Assembly (NCBI GenBank): GCA_014729055.1
Contig: WJKO01000521.1
Location: 1 to 5,158 of the forward strand
DNA: 5,158 nt
Source: Promethearchaeota archaeon
GTDB taxonomy: Archaea; Asgardarchaeota; Lokiarchaeia; Sigyniarchaeales; Promethearchaeaceae
Direction of reading: 5' to 3'
Shown: positions 1 to 4,620 of the stretch, piece after piece
Layout of the letters: the number at the start of each line of letters is the position of its first letter
How positions within the stretch are numbered: position 1 is the first letter of the stretch
Made by a program: the position numbers and the translations under genes
Notes under the pieces: model-generated
What the model was told of the DNA's origin: nothing
Database searches by the model: none
Seen by the model: the letters and a program-made list of their open reading frames with translations, nothing else

Positions 1-40
1 AAAGATTCCAGTTGAATAGAAGGCACATTCATAGAGAGAT

Positions 41-72
41 GGAGGTGACCAAAAGTGAAAAATTTGTACTAA
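41..72 (+). other. Shine-Dalgarno motif plus 5-codon mini-ORF (possible leader peptide)
   Basis: GGAGGTGA at 41-48 is an almost complete complement of the archaeal 16S rRNA 3' end and is stronger than the motifs in front of the three ribosomal genes here. Six bases downstream is a GTG (55-57) opening GTG AAA AAT TTG TAC TAA (M-K-N-L-Y-stop), ending 58 bases before the rpl3 ATG. The spacing is ideal for initiation. It could be a translated leader, a relic of a lost gene start, or simply coding sequence of the overlapping open frame that ends at 119. The motif is seen directly; translation is inference. Confidence 0.25.
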
Positions 73-107
73 TCAAAAATTTTATTATTTATGTAAGATT
101 CACTTTT
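51..107 (+). repeat. 9-bp inverted repeat in the rpl3 leader
   Basis: AAAAGTGAA at 51-59 is the exact reverse complement of TTCACTTTT at 99-107, with 39 bases between the arms. If folded in RNA, the left arm would cover the GTG of the mini-ORF, and the structure would end 13 bases before the rpl3 Shine-Dalgarno motif. The stem is A/T-rich and the loop long, so stability is modest and chance cannot be excluded. Confidence 0.3.
75..92 (+). promoter_or_regulatory. Possible TATA/BRE promoter element for the rpl3 operon
   Basis: A run of five A (75-79, BRE-like) followed by TTTTATTATTTAT (80-92) resembles an archaeal BRE-TATA arrangement. Transcription would then start about 25 bases downstream of the box centre, near 110, giving a leader of about 20 bases that contains the GGTGA motif at 121-125. 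The surroundings are so A/T-rich that such matches are common, so this is a weak call. It would place the mini-ORF and most of the inverted repeat outside the transcript. Confidence 0.25.
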
Positions 108-120
108 TCATTACTATAAT

Positions 121-125
121 GGTGA
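121..125 (+). promoter_or_regulatory. Ribosome binding site of rpl3
   Basis: GGTGA lies five bases before the ATG at 131. It supports this start, which also gives the expected complete N-terminus of uL3 (MGHRRLSAPRHGSL). Confidence 0.7.
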
Positions 126-130
126 ATTAA

Positions 131-1150
131 ATGGGTCATAGAAGACTAAGCGCTCCTAGGCATGGTTCTTTAAGATATATGCCAAGAAAAAGATCAGTTA
201 ATATTAAAGGTCGAATTCGTAACTGGCTAGACATCGAAGGAGAACCACAGTTTCTTGGATTTGCTGGTTTTAAAGCAGGGATGACTCATATAGCGTTCAT
301 TGAAGATCAAGAAACAAGTCCTTTTTTCGGAAAGGAATTAATGAAAGCAGTTACAGTAGTTGAAACACCTCCTATGGTTATGTTTGGAATAAAAATATAC
401 CAAAGAGATGAATATGGTCTTCATTGTAAGGGTGAAATCCTTGCTAATAAGTTAGAAAAACAATTAGCAAGAAAAATCAATTTACCGAATTCTGATAAAT
501 ATGACTACAAAAAGAAACTTAAAGAAATTAAGAAAAAAGTAGTAGAAAAAACAGAAGTCCGGGGATTATTTCATACCTTACCAAAAAAAGCTAGCATCCC
601 AAGAATAAAACCAGACATCGTTGAAATAAAGATCTCAGGCGGCGCCAATGGTGAAGAAAGATTTGAGTTCGCCCTAAAATCCTTAGGGAAACAAATTCGG
701 ATTATGGATTGTTTTGATGAGGGGGAACTTATTGATGTTGTGGGAATTACTAAAGGTAAAGGATTTCAAGGACCAGTAAAACGATTTGGAATTAAACTCT
801 TACCAAGAAAAACCAGAGGAACTAAACGTGGTGTTGGTTGTATAGGTCCTTGGCATCCTGCACGTGTAATGTATACTGTAGCACGTTCAGGTCAGATGGG
901 TTATCATCAAAGAGTAGAGTACCACAAAAGAATAATGAAAATGAGTGAAAATGGTGAAGAAATTAACCCAAAGGGTGGATTTCTAAAATATGGTCTTATA
1001 AAGGGCGATTATATCATCTTATTAGGATCTATTCCTGGTCCAAAGAAGCGATTAATTAGATTACGAAAGACAATAAGACCAAAGAAAAGGTTTGAGGTTA
1101 AATCTCCAGAGATAACTTATATTAATAGACAATCTCATCAGAAAAAATAG
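131..1150 (+). CDS. rpl3: Large-subunit ribosomal protein uL3 (L3)
   Basis: uL3 binds 23S rRNA early in 50S assembly and reaches toward the peptidyl-transferase centre. The 339-residue protein is complete and of usual archaeal length. Residues 195-218 fit the L3 family signature (F195, D202, G205, T207, then GKG at 209-211, G214, R218). The tip region around W241-H242 (GPWHPARV), the VARSGQMGYHQR stretch near 249-260 and the C-terminal GGF...GSI...KKR...LRK pattern (282-313) are also typical. The N-terminal SAPRHGSL and the VARSGQ segment are closer to the eukaryotic protein than to crenarchaeal L3 as I remember it, which suggests an Asgard-like source. It is the first gene of the rpl3-rpl4-rpl23 cluster. 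Its TAG shares a base with the GGTGA motif of rpl4, so the two are probably translationally coupled. Identification is very secure; the lineage reading is inference. Confidence 0.98.
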   Translation: MGHRRLSAPRHGSLRYMPRKRSVNIKGRIRNWLDIEGEPQFLGFAGFKAGMTHIAFIEDQETSPFFGKELMKAVTVVETPPMVMFGIKIYQRDEYGLHCKGEILANKLEKQLARKINLPNSDKYDYKKKLKEIKKKVVEKTEVRGLFHTLPKKASIPRIKPDIVEIKISGGANGEERFEFALKSLGKQIRIMDCFDEGELIDVVGITKGKGFQGPVKRFGIKLLPRKTRGTKRGVGCIGPWHPARVMYTVARSGQMGYHQRVEYHKRIMKMSENGEEINPKGGFLKYGLIKGDYIILLGSIPGPKKRLIRLRKTIRPKKRFEVKSPEITYINRQSHQKK

Positions 1151-1154
1151 GTGA
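1150..1154 (+). promoter_or_regulatory. Ribosome binding site of rpl4 overlapping the rpl3 stop
   Basis: GGTGA begins on the last base of the rpl3 TAG and lies seven bases before the rpl4 ATG at 1162. A ribosome terminating on rpl3 would sit on this site, which favours coupled translation. Confidence 0.7.
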
Positions 1155-1161
1155 ATAGACA

Positions 1162-1941
1162 ATGGCTTCGAAAATCGTAGTATATGGACTTGACGGTAAG
1201 GAAAAAGAAACTATGGATTTGCCTGATTTCTTTTCAATAAAATGCCGTAAAGATCTAATTAAAAGAACCGTCAATGCTTATGAGCTAAATGAAAAGCAAC
1301 CACAAGGTAGAGATAAGCAAGCAGGTAAAAGAACAACAGCAGAAGCTTGGGGATCCGGATTTGGTGTATCGAGAGCTCCGAGAAATAAAGGTTCTGGATA
1401 TCCGACGGCTAGAAATGGTGCTTTTATCCCAGGTGTTGTTGGAGGGCGAGTAGCACATCCTCCAAAAGTAGAGAATCTTACAAGAAGAAAAATTAACAAA
1501 AAGGAGAGAAAATTGGCATTTTTAAATGCTGTATCTGCTACTAGCGATAAGGAACTGATAGAAAAACGTGGGCATGTAATAGAGAAAATTAAATCATTCC
1601 CAATGATAGTTGATGATAAAATACAGACGATCAAAAAGACTTCTGAAATCCAAAAGGTACTGAGAAACTTAGGATTAAACGAAGATATTATTCGTGCCAA
1701 GGATGGAAAATCTATAAGAGCGGGTAAGGGAAAATGGAGAGCAAGAAAATACAAGAATAGGAAAAGCATACTTATTGTAATTAAAGAAGATTTTGGCATC
1801 TATAAATCTGCCAGAAACCTCCCAGGGGTTGATGTAATTAATATAAATAAACTGAATTGTAGAGATTTAGCTCCTGGTGGACTACCTGGTCGATTAACTC
1901 TTTGGATTCAATCAACTTTAAAAGAGATAAATAGAAAATAA
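1162..1941 (+). CDS. rpl4: Large-subunit ribosomal protein uL4 (L4/L1e family)
   Basis: uL4 is an early-binding 50S protein whose long loop helps form the wall of the nascent-peptide exit tunnel. The 259-residue protein has the archaeal/eukaryotic form: MASKIVVYGLDG start, then the tunnel loop at about 50-105 rich in Gly, Arg and aromatic residues (GKRTTAEAWGSG at 55-66, RAPRNKGSGYPTARNG at 71-86, HPPK at 99-102). The L1e-type signature runs from N112 to H138 (N-x3-R, A119, NAVSATS, RGH) with two small departures from the pattern as I recall it. The C-terminal half has the usual RAGKGKWRARKYKNR (186-200) and LAPGGLPGRLTLW (236-248). It lacks the long C-terminal extension of eukaryotic L4. The gene starts 11 bases after rpl3 and ends 16 bases before rpl23, so the three are almost certainly co-transcribed. 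Confidence 0.98.
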   Translation: MASKIVVYGLDGKEKETMDLPDFFSIKCRKDLIKRTVNAYELNEKQPQGRDKQAGKRTTAEAWGSGFGVSRAPRNKGSGYPTARNGAFIPGVVGGRVAHPPKVENLTRRKINKKERKLAFLNAVSATSDKELIEKRGHVIEKIKSFPMIVDDKIQTIKKTSEIQKVLRNLGLNEDIIRAKDGKSIRAGKGKWRARKYKNRKSILIVIKEDFGIYKSARNLPGVDVININKLNCRDLAPGGLPGRLTLWIQSTLKEINRK

Positions 1942-1942
1942 G

Positions 1943-1947
1943 AGGAG
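1943..1947 (+). promoter_or_regulatory. Ribosome binding site of rpl23
   Basis: AGGAG lies ten bases before the rpl23 ATG at 1958, just after the rpl4 TAA (1939-1941). It confirms the start at 1958. Confidence 0.65.
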
Positions 1948-1957
1948 ATATTGAAAC

Positions 1958-2221
1958 ATGGAAAAATATTACAAAATATTAAAGAAACCCGTGGTCACAG
2001 AAAATACATTTGATTTGATTGATGAACAAAATAAAATAGTGTTTTATGTAGATATAAAGGCCAATAAGAAAGACATTAAACAGGCAATACAAACAATATA
2101 TGATGTAAAGGTAATAAAAATAAATACACTCATCACCTCAAAAGGGCAAAAGAAAGCATTTATAAAATTACATCCAGCGGATTCTGCTTCAGAATTAGCA
2201 ATTAAACTAGGCATATTCTGA
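1958..2221 (+). CDS. rpl23: Large-subunit ribosomal protein uL23 (L23)
   Basis: uL23 sits at the exit of the peptide tunnel and is a docking site for signal recognition particle and other targeting factors. The 87-residue product has the short archaeal form. The N-terminal KKPVVTENTFDLI (9-21) is the family's usual 'P-x-x-T-E' opening, followed by a strand with KIVFYVD (26-32), the K-K-D-I-K-x-A-I helix (37-44), the DVKVIKINTL strand (49-58), and the C-terminal GQKKAFIKLHP (63-73) matching the L23 signature region, ending in KLGIF. It is the last gene of the + strand cluster. Normally rpl2 would follow immediately; here the next gene is convergent and ends only 19 bases away. Identity is secure. 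Confidence 0.97.
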   Translation: MEKYYKILKKPVVTENTFDLIDEQNKIVFYVDIKANKKDIKQAIQTIYDVKVIKINTLITSKGQKKAFIKLHPADSASELAIKLGIF

Positions 2222-2229
2222 TCCAAACA

Positions 2230-2247
2230 ATCTTGTTAAATCAAGAT
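2230..2247. terminator. Small hairpin between convergent rpl23 and the orphan gene
   Basis: ATCTTG (2230-2235) and CAAGAT (2242-2247) form a 6-bp stem with a 6-base loop. The hairpin lies in the 19-bp gap and overlaps the stop codon of the minus-strand gene. It is symmetric, so it could act on both transcripts, but it is not followed by a T-run on either strand. Archaeal termination depends mainly on T-runs, so the role is uncertain. Confidence 0.25.
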
Positions 2248-3554
2248 ATAGGATTATTTAATATATTTAATGATTCCACTGAAGATTTATGCTTTATATT
2301 TTTTCTATCTAATAAATATTTATTCAGCCTCTTTAGAGATATTTCTAATTCTTCTTTCTTATTAAAAACCTTAATTTTTTTTAATTTACTTATCTCAATA
2401 TTGAGTTTTTTTGTAAATACCGTATAGTAAGCCGCATTGGGTATGAAAACATAGATTAATTGTATTCCGCTATTTATTAAATTTAGAAGATACCTTAGAT
2501 TTTCTTCCATAAGATTCAATAACAATATTACCTCTAATTGGCTATTAAACAAAGAAAAATGATTATTATCAACACGTTTATGGTCAGAATCTACCTTTTG
2601 TAATATACTTTTTATTTCGGACGGTTTATTTAATTTTGATCTTAATTGCTTAGAATGAGATTTACTATTATTTGTCTCTCTAGGTTTTTTCGTATTTTCT
2701 TTCAACCATTTAAGGTCTCCAAATAAAGATTTTAAATCATTGACATAGCTCCTCTTATTTGGGTTGACACAATCTCTGACTAAAATCTTCCCTAATAAAT
2801 TAGGATGAAAAATGTTACTTGCATCTTTTAAACCCAATTGATGTAAAAACACCCTTTCAGTTTTCTTGATCATATCTGTAAGACCATAATAAAAACATGA
2901 GGAATATAACCCAGTCTCACATAATTCAAAATGATTAACGACATTCCCATAAATCCCTGCAGTATAAAGAATATCAACCAATGTTGAAAACTTTTTATTA
3001 TCGCTTAATATATTGAAATCGTACAATTGTAATAGGAAAAAAAACGATTTTTTGCACAATTTATTAAGAAAAGCTGACTTTGAAGTTAAATAATATGTAG
3101 ATTTCTCCCTCAATATCATCATTTGTGTCAGATCAGCTTTTACTATATTTTCTTTATCAGTTAACATCGAGATATAAACATCCTCAAGTTCATTATTTTT
3201 AAGAAACTCAATATTATGAATATAGTCTTCGTCGTATATTATTTCCTTAATATCTTGCATTTTAATTGGTAATTCAACTGATTCTGATTGTCCTACCTTG
3301 AGAATAAGGTAATATTGTACACCATTTTTATCAATTTCAATTTGTATAGAAAATGAATTTATCAATTCTTTCCAAACTAATCTTGATATGAGAGGCTGAA
3401 GAAGACTTAGATTTTTGATTCTTGATATTAAAAGAATAAAGGATTTATCCTTAAGTAACAAGCTTCCTACTTTGTACTTTCTATTATAGTAGATTATCTC
3501 ATTTTTTATAGAGTAATCAAAGATGCGAGCATTCATTTTTTTACACTTCTTCAT
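2241..3554 (-). CDS. Protein of unknown function, 437 residues
   Basis: I do not recognise this protein. A 437-codon open frame in such A/T-rich DNA is very unlikely by chance, so it is probably a real gene. What can be seen: residues 1-135 look like mixed strands and helices (IIYYNRKYKVGSLLLKDK at 20-37, FSIQIEIDKNG at 68-78, YYLILKVG at 81-88); 140-285 are largely helical with hydrophobic patches (FFFLLQLYDF at 171-180); 284-331 is a hydrophilic Lys/Asn/Ser-rich linker; 332-383 is strongly hydrophobic (EVILLLNLMEENLRYLLNLI at 341-360, IQLIYVFIPNAAYYTVF at 364-380); and 386-420 is charged and helical, possibly coiled coil. There is no signal peptide, clear transmembrane segment, P-loop or zinc motif; the five cysteines (4, 167, 212, 220, 262) are scattered. 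No strong Shine-Dalgarno motif precedes the ATG at 3554, and the ATG at 3536 (Met7) is an equally possible start. It is convergent with rpl23 and divergent from the Get3-like gene. Confidence 0.75.
   Translation of the reverse strand: MKKCKKMNARIFDYSIKNEIIYYNRKYKVGSLLLKDKSFILLISRIKNLSLLQPLISRLVWKELINSFSIQIEIDKNGVQYYLILKVGQSESVELPIKMQDIKEIIYDEDYIHNIEFLKNNELEDVYISMLTDKENIVKADLTQMMILREKSTYYLTSKSAFLNKLCKKSFFFLLQLYDFNILSDNKKFSTLVDILYTAGIYGNVVNHFELCETGLYSSCFYYGLTDMIKKTERVFLHQLGLKDASNIFHPNLLGKILVRDCVNPNKRSYVNDLKSLFGDLKWLKENTKKPRETNNSKSHSKQLRSKLNKPSEIKSILQKVDSDHKRVDNNHFSLFNSQLEVILLLNLMEENLRYLLNLINSGIQLIYVFIPNAAYYTVFTKKLNIEISKLKKIKVFNKKEELEISLKRLNKYLLDRKNIKHKSSVESLNILNNPIS
2375..2412 (+). terminator. 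T-tracts that could end the rpl3-rpl4-rpl23 transcript
   Basis: On the + strand a run of eight T (2375-2382) and one of seven T (2406-2412) lie about 150-190 bases after the rpl23 stop. The second directly follows the perfect 12-bp palindrome CTCAATATTGAG (2394-2405). A shorter T6 run is at 2299-2304. Archaeal intrinsic termination uses such oligo-T runs. Here they are also lysine codons of the minus-strand gene, so they may be a by-product of its composition. Confidence 0.3.
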
Positions 3555-3668
3555 TATTTTTGTGTATTCTATAATTTAAAGAACGATAATTATTGGAGTT
3601 TTTAAATATTTAATAGAAATTATCTACGACTTTCAATATTATTAATAAAAAGAACATTGTGACATCTT
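3555..3668. promoter_or_regulatory. Divergent promoter region between the orphan gene and the Get3-like gene
   Basis: This 114-bp A/T-rich gap must hold promoters for both flanking genes. For the + strand gene, TTTAAATA at 3601-3608 is a good TATA-like box, predicting a start near 3630 and a leader of about 40 bases; GTGA at 3659-3662 is a weak Shine-Dalgarno match six bases before the ATG at 3669. For the minus-strand gene, TTTAAATTAT (3580 down to 3571) is a TATA-like box centred about 22 bases before the ATG at 3554. That implies a leaderless or very short-leader transcript, or initiation at Met7 (3536). All boxes are by eye in A/T-rich DNA. Confidence 0.4.
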
Positions 3669-4616
3669 ATGGGTTACGTAAAAATATTTCAAAACGAAAA
3701 AGCAAAATTCAATGGTCAAGATTTCCCAAAAATGATTTTTTTCACAGGAAAGGGTGGAGTCGGTAAGACAACATGTGCTAGTTTATTCGGTAAAACCTTA
3801 GCTAACCAACAAAATCGTGTCTTAATTGTTTCAACTGACCCAGCTCACTCACTAGGGGATTCTTTTCGTATAAAACTAAAACCAGGCGAGATAGTTAAAA
3901 TATCTGACAGTACACTTTATGTAGTTGAACTCTCTTTTAAGGAAAAGGGTTATGATGGACAAAAATCAAAAATAAACTTCTTCTCAGAAATTCTTTTCCC
4001 TACCTCGGAGGAATTCTCTATTCTATACGAAGTTTCTGATTTATTAGTAAATATTCTAAATAAAAATAATATTTTTGATTACATTTTATTTGACATGGCC
4101 CCAAGCGGACATACCTTAAGAGTTTTAAATTTTCCAAATAAATTGAAGACATATCTTAGGAAAATCTATAAACTTAATTCCTCAATAAATAAGGTACGTC
4201 ATTCAAATAATAGCTCTTTAACTAAAAATCTTGGTTCAAAAAGAAAAATACAAGAAACAATCATTAGGCTTAAAGTTTTGCTTAAAATGTTACGTTCTCC
4301 AAGTATCTGTCAATTTATATTAGTGGGAATACCTGAATATCTATCATATATTGAATCAGTACGGACATTTGAAGCACTAAATAAAATCGGTATTCATTGC
4401 AACAATTATATTTTGAATAAAATTGAGACCCTTAGAGAAGATGAAATAAGTTGTTTATTTTGTTCTCACCGGATTAAGAAACAAAAAGAGATTACGAATT
4501 TAATCAAAAATCATTTTCAAGGACTCAATGTATTATCAATACCATTAAAAAACTTAGAAATTGATATGAATAGAGCCAATGATGAATTACATGCCATTTT
4601 TCAAGAAATACTATAG
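3669..4616 (+). CDS. get3: Get3/ArsA-family ATPase (tail-anchored protein targeting type)
   Basis: Get3/TRC40 proteins are cytosolic dimeric ATPases that bind the C-terminal membrane anchor of tail-anchored proteins and hand it to a membrane receptor. All core motifs are present: deviant Walker A GKGGVGKTT (27-35), switch I STDPAHSLGDSF (55-66) with the catalytic-type Asp57, switch II DMAPSGHTLR (142-151), and the probable adenine-contact Asn250-Lys251. CLFC (262-265), followed by R268 and Q272, matches the Cys-x-x-Cys zinc site that joins the Get3 dimer. This single-domain form points to Get3 rather than a two-domain arsenite pump. It is odd in being short (315 residues against about 325-350 in archaeal homologues) and in having few methionines in the client-binding helical part (about 95-135 and 155-210), which is instead Lys/Asn/Ser-rich around 168-193. 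It is divergent from the orphan gene and convergent, 4 bases apart, with the signal peptidase gene. The family is certain; client binding is inferred. Confidence 0.9.
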   Translation: MGYVKIFQNEKAKFNGQDFPKMIFFTGKGGVGKTTCASLFGKTLANQQNRVLIVSTDPAHSLGDSFRIKLKPGEIVKISDSTLYVVELSFKEKGYDGQKSKINFFSEILFPTSEEFSILYEVSDLLVNILNKNNIFDYILFDMAPSGHTLRVLNFPNKLKTYLRKIYKLNSSINKVRHSNNSSLTKNLGSKRKIQETIIRLKVLLKMLRSPSICQFILVGIPEYLSYIESVRTFEALNKIGIHCNNYILNKIETLREDEISCLFCSHRIKKQKEITNLIKNHFQGLNVLSIPLKNLEIDMNRANDELHAIFQEIL

Positions 4617-4620
4617 ACAA

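Larger units (their letters stand above)
1..130. other. Leader region upstream of rpl3, no certain gene
   Basis: No recognisable gene can be assigned here. On the + strand one frame is open from position 3 to a TAA at 117-119 (39 codons), and another reads five codons to a TAG at 17-19. Either could be the 3' end of an upstream gene cut by the window edge, but both are too short to identify. The second half (about 60-120) is very A/T-rich and looks like promoter or untranslated leader. Within the region are a strong GGAGGTGA motif, a 5-codon mini-ORF and a 9-bp inverted repeat, listed separately. Confidence 0.5.

Noticed and set aside
1278..1799. 173-codon open frame on the minus strand inside rpl4
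   Set aside because: It lies wholly within the secure uL4 coding region and its Ser/Phe/Leu-rich translation is typical of an antisense shadow; no ribosome binding site or family resemblance was seen.
2044..2226. 60-codon minus-strand open frame over rpl23
   Set aside because: It is antisense to the certain uL23 gene, with composition of a shadow frame.
2311..2324. Perfect 14-bp palindrome AATAAATATTTATT
   Set aside because: It is made only of A and T in very A/T-rich DNA and lies within coding sequence, so it is likely chance; a stem of this kind would be weak.
2233..2427. 64-codon + strand open frame just after rpl23 with a hydrophobic, Phe/Leu/Ser-rich product
   Set aside because: It is antisense to the 3' end of the 437-codon gene; its Phe/Leu/Ser composition is what the reverse complement of Lys/Asn-rich codons gives, and there is no ribosome binding site.
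3669..4616. Arsenite efflux pump ATPase (ArsA) as the function
   Set aside because: The protein is single-domain with a Get3-type CxxC zinc pair, and no arsenic-resistance genes (arsB, arsR, arsD) are in the window.
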